Notes: a model not told the origin generated them from the sequence alone. DNA of 64,000 bases from Phyllobacterium endophyticum (GCF_003010935.1 NZ_PGGN01000001.1:1612001-1676000), one strand, 5' to 3'; positions 15,489-24,199 are shown, counted from the stretch's first letter. Made by a program: numbers and translations.

Positions 15489-15820
15489 TGGCGACGCTAT
15501 TCATCGATCCGGGCAGCCTCTCGCGGGAGCTTCTGCTCGAGAAACCCGAAGTCACCAGTGACGAAGCCGGCGAGCTCGTGGAGAACTGGGTCGAGATTGC
15601 CAGTATCTGGGCGCAGATCGAGCCGATGGGATCCGGCCTCCGGATGTTGGGCGACCAGGATATGCCAGAAGTTACGCACCGCATCACACTACGGATGCGA
15701 AGAGATATCGGGACCGCCATGCGGCTGCGCAAAGGCCTGCGCAAATTTCGAATAGTGACAATGCACGACCCCGACGATAGCGGCCGCTATCTGGTCTGTC
15801 GTGCGCGCGAGGAGCTTTGA
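15488..15820 (+). CDS. Phage head closure/adaptor protein (GTA gp7-like)
   Basis: 110 residues from ATG 15488, which overlaps the previous TGA. Features are LENWVEIASIWAQIEPMGSG-like strands (ENWVEIASIWAQIEPMG), ITLRMRRDIGTAMRLRKG and FRIVTMHDPDDSGRYLVCRAREE, typical of the HK97 gp10/SPP1 gp16 stopper family (head-tail adaptor). It seals the head after packaging and links to the tail terminator. Length and position agree with RcGTA orfg7. Confidence 0.85.
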   Translation: MATLFIDPGSLSRELLLEKPEVTSDEAGELVENWVEIASIWAQIEPMGSGLRMLGDQDMPEVTHRITLRMRRDIGTAMRLRKGLRKFRIVTMHDPDDSGRYLVCRAREEL

Positions 15821-15976
15821 ATGAAAATCACCATGCAGATGACCGTCGCAGATTTGATCCAGACGCTGCGCTGGAAGGCGATAGAACTGGCGGAGGATGC
15901 GCCTGTCAGCACTGAAAAAGATCAGACCCGGATTTCGCAAAGCACGCGCATGCCTGCCGAAAGGATCAAGTCATGA
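15821..15976 (+). CDS. Short conserved-position ORF between adaptor and tail terminator
   Basis: 51 residues (MKITMQMTVADLIQTLRWKAIELAEDAPV...). It starts one base after the adaptor stop (TGAATG) and overlaps the next start (ATGA, 15973). The double coupling within a tight operon, and a plausible amphipathic helix (VADLIQTLRWKAIELAED), support a real gene. Its function is unknown; it may be a small assembly factor. Confidence 0.6.
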   Translation: MKITMQMTVADLIQTLRWKAIELAEDAPVSTEKDQTRISQSTRMPAERIKS

Positions 15977-16386
15977 CCAGTGCCGGGCTGGAACTGCAAA
16001 AGGCGTTGCTCGCGCTGTTGAGGGGCGATGTGGCGCTGGAGAAACTCATCGAAAATCGCGTCTTTGATCGTGTGCCCGACGGGACGGACTTCCCTTACGT
16101 CACGCTCGGTAACTCCAATATCTATGATTGGAGTACGGCGACCGAGCGCGGCAGCGAACACTTGTTTACGCTCAATGTCTGGAACCGGGCGAGCGGCCGC
16201 AAATCGGTGTTCGCCATCATGAACATTATCGACCGGCTGCTGGAACGATCCGCGCTTACGCTTGCCGGACACCGGCTGGTGAACCTCGGACTACAGTATT
16301 CGCAGGGGCGCGCGGAAGACAACCGGGACGGTTATCTCGGGATCCTGCGCTACCGTGCGGTGACCGAAGAAATCACGACCCCCTGA
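15973..16386 (+). CDS. Tail terminator protein, DUF3168 family (GTA gp8-like)
   Basis: 137 residues: LELQKALLALLRGDVALEKLI, RVFDRVPDGTDFPYVTLGNS, WSTATERGSEHLFTLNVWNR, and LGILRYRAVTEE at the end. This is the DUF3168/gpU-like fold that caps the tail tube at the head end. The ATG overlaps the previous gene by four bases. Size and position match RcGTA orfg8. Confidence 0.88.
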   Translation: MTSAGLELQKALLALLRGDVALEKLIENRVFDRVPDGTDFPYVTLGNSNIYDWSTATERGSEHLFTLNVWNRASGRKSVFAIMNIIDRLLERSALTLAGHRLVNLGLQYSQGRAEDNRDGYLGILRYRAVTEEITTP

Positions 16387-16470
16387 ACAAGTTAACAACA
16401 ACCCACGCGTGGTTCGACAAGCTCTCGATGAGCGAAGCCGTGCACCGCATACATTTTGAAAGGATGTCAA
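16387..16470 (+). promoter_or_regulatory. Short intergenic segment before the tail tube gene
   Basis: This 84-bp gap, the largest within the tail operon, contains CGTGGTTCGACAAGCTCTCGATGAGCG, which resembles intergenic repeat fragments common in rhizobial genomes. AAAGGA at 16457-16462 is the ribosome binding site of the abundant tail tube protein. A promoter here is possible but not demonstrable. Confidence 0.3.
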
Positions 16471-16884
16471 ATGGGCGCCCAGAGAGGCAAGGATATTCTG
16501 TTGAAGGTCGCCGATGCCAGCGGCAATTATGTAACCTGTGCCGGCTTGAAGTCGAAACGCGTTGCCTTCAACACCGAGACGGTGGACGTAACCGACGCTG
16601 ACGCAGTCGGGCGCTGGCGGGAATTGCTCGGAGGCAGCGCAGTGCAGCGTGCCTCGGTCAGCGGCTCCGGCCTCTTCAAGGATGCCCAGTCGGATGCGTT
16701 GTTCCGTCAGGCGTTTTTCAATGGAGACATTCCTGCATGGCAAATTATTTTGCCCGATTTCGGCACGTTGCAAGGGCTGTTCCAGATCACGGCGCTGGAA
16801 TATGGCGGCGCATATAATGGCGAGGTCACTTTCGAGATTGCGCTCGAATCTGCCGGGCCGATCAATTTCAAGGAGATCGGATGA
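16471..16884 (+). CDS. Major tail tube protein (GTA gp9-like)
   Basis: 137 residues from ATG 16471; a TTG at 16456 in frame was rejected because AAAGGA sits nine bases before the ATG. Signatures are GKDILLKVADASGNYVTCAGLKSKRVAFNTETVDVTDADAVGRWRELLGG, GLFKDAQSDALFRQAFFNGD, and YNGEVTFEIALESAG, the TP901-1-like major tail protein family. It polymerises into the short tail tube around the tape measure. The stop overlaps the next gene's start. Confidence 0.9.
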   Translation: MGAQRGKDILLKVADASGNYVTCAGLKSKRVAFNTETVDVTDADAVGRWRELLGGSAVQRASVSGSGLFKDAQSDALFRQAFFNGDIPAWQIILPDFGTLQGLFQITALEYGGAYNGEVTFEIALESAGPINFKEIG

Positions 16885-17222
16885 TGGTGAACCGGCATAG
16901 GGGCGAAATCAGCGCCACACTGGATGGCCGTGAGTGGACATTGTGCCTGACGCTTGGCGCTCTTGCGGAGCTGGAAGATGCATTCGGCGCGCAAGACCTC
17001 GCCGTCTTGCTGAAACGCTTTTCGACAAGCGCACTCTCGGCGGCCGATATCCTCAAAATCGTCGCGGCGGGACTGCGCGGAGGAGGAAACCAGGTGACGC
17101 CCGAGGAGATTGCCCAGATGCGCGCCGAAGGAGGAATTACCGGCTTCGCTCGCATCGTTGGTGAGCTTTTGAGCGCGACCTTCGGTGACTCCAATTTGGA
17201 GCAAACCGGGTCAAACCGTTGA
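16881..17222 (+). CDS. GTA gp10-family tail assembly protein
   Basis: 113 residues: HRGEISATLDGREWTLCLTLGALAELEDAFGAQDLAVLLKRF, ILKIVAAGLRGGGNQVTPEEIAQM, FARIVGELLSATFG. This is the gene transfer agent family pattern for the chaperone that precedes the tape measure gene. The ATG at 16881 overlaps the tail tube stop (ATGA). The TTG start of the next gene overlaps its stop, so it is translated in a coupled series. Confidence 0.87.
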   Translation: MMVNRHRGEISATLDGREWTLCLTLGALAELEDAFGAQDLAVLLKRFSTSALSAADILKIVAAGLRGGGNQVTPEEIAQMRAEGGITGFARIVGELLSATFGDSNLEQTGSNR

Positions 17223-17467
17223 AACTCGAGGAAAATCACCTCGAGCCGTTCCCCTGGCTGGAGATGATGGCGGCGGGATTGGGTGTGTTGCGGCTGTCCT
17301 CCACCGAGTTCTGGGCGATGACACCCCGCGAACTCAATGCGGCCTTTCGCAGGTCTGCAAGCCATACCGCACCGACCCGCAATGACCTTGCGCAATTGAT
17401 GCAAGCCTTCCCGGATAGAGAACAGGAGATGCAATGCCCGACAATTCTGAGCTCAAGCTTGAGATAA
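17219..17467 (+). CDS. Phage tail assembly chaperone (GTA orfg10.1-like)
   Basis: 82 residues from TTG 17219, overlapping the gp10 stop. It contains PFPWLEMMAAGLGVLRLSSTEFWAMTPRELNAAFR, the hallmark of the small GTA/lambda G-T-like chaperones (rcc01693 type). It overlaps the tape measure start by 34 bp. The unusual start codon is supported by perfect motif conservation and by coupling. Confidence 0.85.
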   Translation: MKLEENHLEPFPWLEMMAAGLGVLRLSSTEFWAMTPRELNAAFRRSASHTAPTRNDLAQLMQAFPDREQEMQCPTILSSSLR

Positions 17468-18024
17468 AAGGCGATACCAAGGGTATAGATGACGCCCTTG
17501 ATGCTTTGCAGAAAAAATCCGAGCTTTTCGGGCGCACCTTGACGAACTCGCTCAAAGCTGCGGCGATCGGCGGCCAGGACCTCGGCGATGTTCTTAAACA
17601 GCTGGCATTGAATATCGCGAGCATGAGTTTGAGTGCAGGGTTGAAACCGCTGCAGGATCTGGCTTCGGGTCTGTTTTCCAGCTTTGTTGGAGGGCTGAAA
17701 CGGGAGCCCGGAGCGTTTTACGGTACATCCCCCATACCAGCCGAAAGGCCGACCTTTTTTGCCAAGGGCGGAATTGTCTCCAGTCCTACCTATTTCAACG
17801 CGGACGGTTCACTCGGCCTGATGGGCGAAGCGGGGACCGAAGCGGTCATGCCGTTGACACGGGGCGCGGACGGACGCCTTGGCGTCGCGGCGCAAGGCGG
17901 GGGAGCGCCGGTGCAGGTGGTCTTCAACGTATCGACACCCGACGCAACATCCTTCCGCAAATCGGAGGCGCAACTCACTGGCATGCTTGCCCGCGCGGCA
18001 CGCAAGGGCGCCAGAACTTTTTAG
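17434..18024 (+). CDS. Short tail tape measure protein (GTA gp11-like)
   Basis: 196 residues: ELKLEIKGDTKGIDDALDALQKKSELFGRTLTNSLKAAAIGGQDLGDVLKQLALNIA in the helical core, then FFAKGGIVSSPTYF, GLMGEAGTEAVMPLTRG, and QVVFNVSTPDATSFRKSEAQLTGMLARAARKG. The FAKGGIV...GEAGPEAVMPL block is typical of the C-terminus of tape measure proteins. Only a short helical segment is present, implying a very short tail as in RcGTA. It starts inside the chaperone gene. Confidence 0.87.
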   Translation: MPDNSELKLEIKGDTKGIDDALDALQKKSELFGRTLTNSLKAAAIGGQDLGDVLKQLALNIASMSLSAGLKPLQDLASGLFSSFVGGLKREPGAFYGTSPIPAERPTFFAKGGIVSSPTYFNADGSLGLMGEAGTEAVMPLTRGADGRLGVAAQGGGAPVQVVFNVSTPDATSFRKSEAQLTGMLARAARKGARTF

Positions 18025-18034
18025 GAACTTTCCC

Positions 18035-18664
18035 ATGGTAGTTTTTCACGACGTGCGCTTTCCCGCCGGCGTTTCCTTTGGCGCGACCGGGGGTCCGGAG
18101 TGGCGCAACGAGATTGTCCCGCTGACGTCCGGCTTCGAACAGCGCAATGCACGCTGGGCTCAGTCGCGACGCCATTACGATGCGGGGACAGGCGTCCGCT
18201 CCTTGGCTGATCTGGACGAAGTCATGACATTCTTCGAGGCGCGGCGAGGATCGCTTCATGCGTTCCGTTTCCGCGATCCGTTCGACCATCTTTCGTGCCG
18301 GTCCGGCCAGAAGCCGGCGGCGGGCGACCAAAATCTCGGCAAGGGGGATGGGATCAATGGCAGGTTCCAACTGGTCAAGCACTATGGCGAGTATGTCCGG
18401 ACGATTACCAAGGCGCAGGGGGGTAGCGTGCGTGTCGCCGTAAATGGTGTCGAGAAGCTGGAGGCGCGGGATTTCACGGTGGAGCTGATCACCGGCCAAA
18501 TTATCTTTGGAAAGGATAGAATACCGCCTACCGGCGCAAGAGTGACGGCGGGATTCAACTTTGACGTCCCATCGCGTTTCGACACGGACCGGCTGACTAT
18601 CAGCATAAAATCGTTCGCGGCCGGGGAAATACCAACCATACCGATCGTCGAGGTAAAGGCATGA
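18035..18664 (+). CDS. Distal tail protein, DUF2460 family (GTA gp12-like)
   Basis: 209 residues from ATG 18035. VVFHDVRFPAGVSFGATGGPEWRNEIVPLTSGFEQRNARWAQSRRHYDAG is a clear DUF2460/TIGR02217 signature, followed by FEARRGSLHAFRFRDPFDH and TADFNFDVPSRFDTD-like sequence (TAGFNFDVPSRFDTDRL). It forms the ring at the tail end on which the hub assembles. Upstream reading in the same frame is a shadow of the tape measure gene. The stop overlaps the hub gene. Confidence 0.92.
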   Translation: MVVFHDVRFPAGVSFGATGGPEWRNEIVPLTSGFEQRNARWAQSRRHYDAGTGVRSLADLDEVMTFFEARRGSLHAFRFRDPFDHLSCRSGQKPAAGDQNLGKGDGINGRFQLVKHYGEYVRTITKAQGGSVRVAVNGVEKLEARDFTVELITGQIIFGKDRIPPTGARVTAGFNFDVPSRFDTDRLTISIKSFAAGEIPTIPIVEVKA

Positions 18665-19539
18665 GCAAGATTCCGCCGGCACTTGAATCACATCTTGCAG
18701 GTGAAGTGACAACCCACTGTTTTTGCTGGATTGTTCGCAGGCAAGATGGGGTTATCCACGGCTTCACCGATCACGACCGGGATTTGATTGTCGCCGGTGT
18801 CTCGTGCGGGCCGCAAACAGGGTTCAGCGCCAGCGAAGCGACAAGCTCGCTCGGGCTCGCAGTGGACAGTGCCGAAATCGAGGGTGCGCTGTCTTCCGTC
18901 AGTATCACCGACGCCGACATCGAAGGCGGGGCGTTTGACGGAGCCGTGGTCGAGACCTTCCTGGTCAACTGGGCATCGCCGGATCAGATAGCCCTGCTGC
19001 GAAGCGCACGCATCGGCACGATCACGCGATCGGGCAGGAAGTTCGTGGCGGAAACGAAAAGCAGTTCCGCCGATCTCGACAAGGTCAAGGGCCGGCGCAT
19101 TACCAGACAGTGCGATGCCCAGCTTGGCGACCACCGCTGCGGTTATGTTGCGGGAAGTCAGACAGGAACAGTGGCGGCCATCCTGTCCGACCGCGAGATG
19201 ATAGCAACCGGGCTTCAACCTCCGAGCGGCGGCTGGTTCGACAATGGCGTCTTGACGTGGATATCAGGAGTTGATGTCCGGCGCAGTAACGTCGTCCTCA
19301 ATCAGGTCGCGGCTGAGAACGGCACACGGCTCTGCCTGCGTGACGCATCGATACCCGACATGAAGATTGGGGAGGTTTTTTCCCTGAAACCTGGATGCGA
19401 CAAGAGCTTTGCGCAGTGCAAGGCGAAGTTTTCCAATAGCGCGAACTTTCGCGGCTTCCCGCATCTGCCCGGCAATGATGCTGCCTATAATTATGCCGAT
19501 GGCCAAGGCATTTTCGACGGCAAGCCGTTGGTACCATGA
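18661..19539 (+). CDS. Tail hub protein, DUF2163/BR0599 family (GTA gp13-like)
   Basis: 292 residues: LAGEVTTHCFCWIVRRQDGVIHGFTDHDRDL, GLAVDSAEIEGALSS, RRITRQCDAQLGDHRCGY, and FSLKPGCDKSFAQCKAKFSNSANFRGFPHLPGND. This matches TIGR02218/BR0599. The C-terminal cysteine cluster (CDAQLGDHRCGY, GCDKSFAQC) is typical of tail hub proteins that bind an iron-sulphur cluster, as in lambda gpL; binding here is inferred. ATGA overlaps link it to both neighbours. Confidence 0.92.
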   Translation: MSKIPPALESHLAGEVTTHCFCWIVRRQDGVIHGFTDHDRDLIVAGVSCGPQTGFSASEATSSLGLAVDSAEIEGALSSVSITDADIEGGAFDGAVVETFLVNWASPDQIALLRSARIGTITRSGRKFVAETKSSSADLDKVKGRRITRQCDAQLGDHRCGYVAGSQTGTVAAILSDREMIATGLQPPSGGWFDNGVLTWISGVDVRRSNVVLNQVAAENGTRLCLRDASIPDMKIGEVFSLKPGCDKSFAQCKAKFSNSANFRGFPHLPGNDAAYNYADGQGIFDGKPLVP

Positions 19540-19994
19540 GCATAACCGAGGACGTTATGGCAGAAGCCCGGCGGTGGATCGGCACGCCTTACCGGCATGG
19601 CGGCTCGAGATGTCAGGTTGGCAGCGATTGTCTCGGACTGGTGCGCGGCATCTGGCGTGCGCTTTACGGGCAGGAGCCGCAAGTGGTTGCTGCCTATTCC
19701 GCCGATTGGGCCGAGACGAACATAGGCGATCCGCTGCTTGAGGCAGGGCGCATGCACATGAATGAAAAGCCATTGGCCAATGCGCAGCCCGGCGATCTTC
19801 TGGTGTTTCGATGGCGCGATGGTATGGCTGCAAAACACCTCGGAATTCTCTCGGACGAGGATCGGTTCATTCACGCCTATGAGGGCCACAGTGTGATGGA
19901 CTCAGCCCTGGTTCCGCAATGGCGCAAGCGTATCGCCGGCGTATTCACGTTTCCCGATCGCGCAGCAGCAACGCAAGCCACCACTTACCAATAG
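19536..19994 (+). CDS. NlpC/P60 cell-wall peptidase of the tail (GTA gp14-like)
   Basis: 152 residues: EDVMAEARRWIGTPYRHGGS, GSDCLGLVRGIWRALYG with the catalytic Cys, NAQPGDLLVFRWRDGMAAKHLGIL with the catalytic His, then HAYEGHSVMDS. NlpC/P60 enzymes cut gamma-D-Glu-diaminopimelate bonds; in GTAs this protein sits at the tail tip to open recipient peptidoglycan. It overlaps the hub gene (ATGA). The catalytic residues are intact. Confidence 0.93.
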   Translation: MSITEDVMAEARRWIGTPYRHGGSRCQVGSDCLGLVRGIWRALYGQEPQVVAAYSADWAETNIGDPLLEAGRMHMNEKPLANAQPGDLLVFRWRDGMAAKHLGILSDEDRFIHAYEGHSVMDSALVPQWRKRIAGVFTFPDRAAATQATTYQ

Positions 19995-20014
19995 TTCCAG
20001 AAAGAATTCAGCAC

Positions 20015-23000
20015 ATGGCAACACTTGTTCTGACAGCCGCAGTTGGCGCTCTTACGACGTCGGGAACGGTGGCCGCAGCTATCGGCTCCGCTGTCGCATC
20101 GGTCGGCGGATATCTCATCGACCAGGCGCTGTTCGGCCGGACTATCGAAGGCCCACGCATGTCGTCGATGCGCCCTATGTCGGCCGAGGAAGGCGCGGCG
20201 CTGCCCCGAGTCTACGGCTCGGTAAGGATATCCGGCACGCTCATTTGGGCTACCCGCTTCGAAGAAGCGAAAACCACGTCGCGTCAGGGCGGCAAGGGCA
20301 GGCAAAAAGTCACCGAGTATAATTACTTCGCAAATTTTGCTATCGCTGTAGCCGAAGGTCAGATCAGCATGATCCGCCGCATATGGGTCGACGGGAAGGA
20401 GCTTGACCAGACGCGTTGTACCACTCGCGTTTACAACGGAACAACAAGCCAGCCCATTGATCCGCTGATTGAAGCGAAGCAGGGTCAGGGCAACGCGCCG
20501 GCCTATCGCGACACGGCTTATGTCGTATTCGATCGCTTTCCACTTGACGATTATGGCAACCGAATTCCGCAATTCCAGTTCGAAGTGGTGCGGAGCGTGA
20601 ACAGCGTGGCGCGCGACCTCAAAGCGGTGGCCCTCGTTCCGGGTGCAACAGAGTTCGGGCTTTCGCCGCATCTCGTTACGAGCGAGCCGTCGAAGGGCAA
20701 GACGAAGGGCCTGAACCGCAATTGCCTGAGGGGCGCTACCGATTGGAACGCCTCGATGTATGAACTCCAGCGGCTTTGTCCTTCGCTGGAACACGTAGCA
20801 ATCGTGGTGCCGTGGTTTGGCGCCGACTTGCGTGCAGCCGAATGCGCAATCAAGCCGGGTGTTATGGACAGGGCAGGCCATAGGGAAAGCAGTACCTGGC
20901 GGGCGGGCGGCGTTTCGCGATTACAGGCTCATCTGATCTCCCGCGCAGACAAGGGCGCCGCCTATGGCGGTACACCCTCCGATGAAAGCGTCATAGATGC
21001 CATTCTTGACGCCAAGGCTCGTGGCCTGAGCGTCACGCTATATCCATTCGTCATGATGGATATCCGATCAGACAACAACCTGCCTGATCCCTATGGTGGA
21101 CCGAGGCAGGGAGCTTATCCGTGGCGCGGACGCATCACCTGTCATCCGGCGCCGTACAGGCCGGGTAGTCCGAACACGACCCCAGCTGCCAGTGCCGAGA
21201 TCGCTACGTTCCTCGGCACCGCCAAGTCCCGTGATTTTGAAACCAGAAACAACAAGGTTCGCTTTTCAGGAAACCGGGACGACTGGGGTTATCGCAGATT
21301 CATGCTGCATCTAGCGCATCTCGCTCTATGTGCCGGCGGTGTAGACACATTCATCGTCGGCTCCGAGTTGTTCGGCCTGACGATGGTCCGGGACCAGACA
21401 AACGGTTTTCCGTTCGTTGATGGCTTGTGCGAGCTTGCAGGCGATCTCCGGCATGTTCTCGGACCAGGCTGCAAGCTGACCTATGGTGCCGATTGGACGG
21501 AATATTTCGGCCACCACCCTCAAGATGGATCAGGAGATGTGTTTTTCCATCTTGATCCGCTGTGGGCGCATCCGGCGATCGATGCAATCGGCATCGACAA
21601 TTACATGCCGCTGAGCGACTGGCGCGATGGAGATTACAGCGTTCCAAATCCCGACGGCTTCAACTCGCCGTACGACCTGAGCGGATTGCAGAGTCAGATT
21701 GCCTCGGGCGAGGGCTTCGACTGGTACTACAGATCGGTCCTTGATCGCACCCTACGAACCCGAACGCCCATCACCGATGGTGCAGGCAAAGCCTGGGTTT
21801 ATCGCTACAAGGATCTGAACTCATGGTGGAGCAACAGACATCATAACAGGCAAGGCGGCGTGGAAAGCGCGGTGCCGACCGCATGGCAACCGCGGGGAAA
21901 GCCAATATGGCTAACGGAATTGGGCTGCCCCGCCGCCGACAAGGGTCCCAATCAGCCAAATGTTTTCCCCGATATGAAATCCTCGGAAGGCGCGTATCCC
22001 TATTTCTCCGACCACGGCCGCAGCGATCTTGCGCAAAACCGCTTCCTGCGTGCGCACTTCAACCACTGGAAGACGGCTGACGCCGACGGCATGATTGATC
22101 CTGACCGCATCTATGCGTGGGCTTGGGATACACGCCCATATCCGGAGTTTCCGCTGAACCGGACGCTATGGTCCGATGGCGACAACTGGATGACAGGACA
22201 TTGGTTGAACGGAAGACTTTCGGGTGTCCCGCTCGACGAACTTCTGGAAGCGATTCTTGGCGATTTCGGCGCGGCCCAGATCGATACAGGCCGCGTGGAT
22301 GGATTTGTCAGCGGCTATGTCATCGAGGAGCCGACAAGCGCCCGGGCGGCTATCGAGCCTTTGTTAGCTCTCTATGGTGTGGACAGTTTCGAGAGCGGCA
22401 ACAGCCTGGCTTTTCGCAGCGCCGTGCACATGGAGGTAAAGGCCCCGCTCATCGAAGAGTTTGTCGAGCAGGAGGAGAATGGACCTGTCGTTTGGCGCAT
22501 GCAGGAGCTTGCAGAACAACCGGCCCGCATCGAAATGGCCTATAGGGATCCCATGCTGGACTATCAGGCGGCGATGACTTTTGCCGAACGCCTCGACGGC
22601 AGAGGCACGGAGAACATAGGGCTCCCAGGCATGATAGATACCGCGCAGGCGAAATCGCTGGTCGAGGAGGCGCTGCAGACGCGCCGGGCGACGCGGCGAA
22701 CAGCGTCGTTCGAGCTGCCGTGGAAGCAGATTGCGCTGAAGCCGGGGGATCGGGTGAGAATTTCCGGAAACACGTCTGCACCGGATTTCGTGGTCACGTC
22801 CATCGAGGATGGCTTGACGCGCCGCGTCGAGGCACGAGCATTGCCGCAACAGATAAGATACCCGGTTCGGGGAGTATTGCCGTCTCCCCCGGACGGCGGC
22901 CGCCTTTCGGTTCGCGGCAGGCCGCATTTCGAGCTTCTGGACTTGCCGATGTGGCCGGGCGTCGAAAGACCGTCCGATCAGTTTCGCATCGCGGCTTTTG

Positions 23001-23857
23001 CCGAGCCCTGGGGTGGGACAAGCGTTTATGCTTCACCCGAAGCAACCGATTTCAAGCAAAGAACTCTGGTACCCCATCGTGGGGTGATGGGCGAACTAAC
23101 TGCGCCGCTGGCCGCCGGGCCAAGTGGCAGGGTGCTTAAGGCTCGATCACTTACCGTGCGGCTCTACGACGGTGAACTGAGTTCAGCTTCCCTGTCGCAA
23201 GTTCTGAACGGTGCCAACTCCGCGCTGCTGGCCGCTCCGGAGGGTAGCTGGGAGGTCTTGCAGTTTCTCGATGCCGAAGAAGTCGAAAGCGATGTATGGC
23301 GATTGAGCGGGCTGCTGCGGGGTCAATGCGGTACGGAACGCGAGGCCACACAGTCGAGGCCTTCAGGAACGCCTTTCGTCCTTATCAACAACGCTGTCTC
23401 CCCGGCCGGCTTAAAGCCGGAGGAGACCGGTCTCGATCTTACCTGGCGTATCGGGGCCTCAGGGGAGGACTTTACCGACCAGTACTTCACCACCGTGAAA
23501 CGGGCCGGGGGACTTCGCGCATTGCAGCCGCTCGAACCTGTTCACATCCGCTCGCGGACGGAGGCGAACGGTGACGTCCACATCAGCTGGGTGAGGCGTG
23601 GACGGATCGATGCCGACAGTTGGTTCGCACCTGATCTCCCCTTGGGCGAAGAGCGTGAACTCTATCGCGTGGAAATACGCAAAGACGAGAAACTGGTTCG
23701 ATCCCTCGAAGTGGAAAAGCCCAACTGGACGTATGGTCTCGCCCAGCGACAATCCGATCATGGTGGGTTGACGTCCGAGATCGATTTCAGCGTTGCAATG
23801 ATTTCAGCCATTGTCGGACCCGGGCGCGCTGCCCGCCGCAAATTACCAATCGATTGA
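20015..23857 (+). CDS. Tail tip/host-specificity megaprotein (GTA gp15-like, TIM-barrel)
   Basis: 1280 residues from ATG 20015 (MATLVLTAAVGALTTSGTVAAAIGSAVASVGGYLIDQALFG). Order: the gpJ-like N-terminus with PRVYGSVRISGTLIWATRFEE and YNYFANFAIAVAEGQI; a glycoside-hydrolase-like GTA TIM barrel (LYPFVMMDI; YRRFMLHLAHLAL; FIVGSELFGLTMVRDQ; LTYGADWTEYFGH; IDAIGIDNYMPLSDWRDG; PIWLTELGCPAADKGPNQPN; YAWAWDTRPYPEFPL); a phage-tail domain (YRDPMLDYQAAMTFAERLDG); and a C-terminal receptor region. It is full length compared with RcGTA gp15 and has no frameshift. It ends the structural operon. It probably determines recipient binding. Confidence 0.93.
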   Translation: MATLVLTAAVGALTTSGTVAAAIGSAVASVGGYLIDQALFGRTIEGPRMSSMRPMSAEEGAALPRVYGSVRISGTLIWATRFEEAKTTSRQGGKGRQKVTEYNYFANFAIAVAEGQISMIRRIWVDGKELDQTRCTTRVYNGTTSQPIDPLIEAKQGQGNAPAYRDTAYVVFDRFPLDDYGNRIPQFQFEVVRSVNSVARDLKAVALVPGATEFGLSPHLVTSEPSKGKTKGLNRNCLRGATDWNASMYELQRLCPSLEHVAIVVPWFGADLRAAECAIKPGVMDRAGHRESSTWRAGGVSRLQAHLISRADKGAAYGGTPSDESVIDAILDAKARGLSVTLYPFVMMDIRSDNNLPDPYGGPRQGAYPWRGRITCHPAPYRPGSPNTTPAASAEIATFLGTAKSRDFETRNNKVRFSGNRDDWGYRRFMLHLAHLALCAGGVDTFIVGSELFGLTMVRDQTNGFPFVDGLCELAGDLRHVLGPGCKLTYGADWTEYFGHHPQDGSGDVFFHLDPLWAHPAIDAIGIDNYMPLSDWRDGDYSVPNPDGFNSPYDLSGLQSQIASGEGFDWYYRSVLDRTLRTRTPITDGAGKAWVYRYKDLNSWWSNRHHNRQGGVESAVPTAWQPRGKPIWLTELGCPAADKGPNQPNVFPDMKSSEGAYPYFSDHGRSDLAQNRFLRAHFNHWKTADADGMIDPDRIYAWAWDTRPYPEFPLNRTLWSDGDNWMTGHWLNGRLSGVPLDELLEAILGDFGAAQIDTGRVDGFVSGYVIEEPTSARAAIEPLLALYGVDSFESGNSLAFRSAVHMEVKAPLIEEFVEQEENGPVVWRMQELAEQPARIEMAYRDPMLDYQAAMTFAERLDGRGTENIGLPGMIDTAQAKSLVEEALQTRRATRRTASFELPWKQIALKPGDRVRISGNTSAPDFVVTSIEDGLTRRVEARALPQQIRYPVRGVLPSPPDGGRLSVRGRPHFELLDLPMWPGVERPSDQFRIAAFAEPWGGTSVYASPEATDFKQRTLVPHRGVMGELTAPLAAGPSGRVLKARSLTVRLYDGELSSASLSQVLNGANSALLAAPEGSWEVLQFLDAEEVESDVWRLSGLLRGQCGTEREATQSRPSGTPFVLINNAVSPAGLKPEETGLDLTWRIGASGEDFTDQYFTTVKRAGGLRALQPLEPVHIRSRTEANGDVHISWVRRGRIDADSWFAPDLPLGEERELYRVEIRKDEKLVRSLEVEKPNWTYGLAQRQSDHGGLTSEIDFSVAMISAIVGPGRAARRKLPID

Positions 23858-23890
23858 TTTCAAATATAACATCTGAAAAAGGAATTTATC

Positions 23891-24109
23891 ATGAGCATCG
23901 AAAAACCCTGGTACCTGTCGAAGACCATCTGGGCGTCAATTGTAACGATCCTGCTTTCATGTTCGAGCTTCGTCCAGGTGCCTGCCACGGGTATCGATCA
24001 AGGGTCTTTGTCAGATATAATAACCCAGTTCATAACGGCGCTCAGCGGGATTGTCGCACTTTTTGGACGTGTGAGCGCCACGACGCTCATTACACGTAAA
24101 GAAATATGA
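23891..24109 (+). CDS. Small integral membrane protein at the end of the GTA cluster (holin-like)
   Basis: 72 residues from ATG 23891, RBS AAAAAGGA about ten bases upstream. Two hydrophobic segments (TIWASIVTILLSCSSFVQVP and IITQFITALSGIVALFGRVSA) flank a polar loop, followed by a basic end (LITRKEI). Size and topology resemble small holins or phage membrane proteins, and location 33 bp after the tip gene suggests a lysis or release role. No specific family is recognised, so holin function is a guess. Confidence 0.6.
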   Translation: MSIEKPWYLSKTIWASIVTILLSCSSFVQVPATGIDQGSLSDIITQFITALSGIVALFGRVSATTLITRKEI

Positions 24110-24199
24110 TGTTAAAAGTCGTGAACTTGTGGCATTTCTGACAGCCACATTACCGATTGTTCATTCATCGTTCAGACAGCAACCGTTACTAATGATCCC

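Noticed and set aside
2101-24110. Attachment sites or integrase marking the cluster as an integrated prophage
   Set aside because: No integrase, tRNA gene or flanking direct repeat was found at either edge, so a GTA-like element is favoured.
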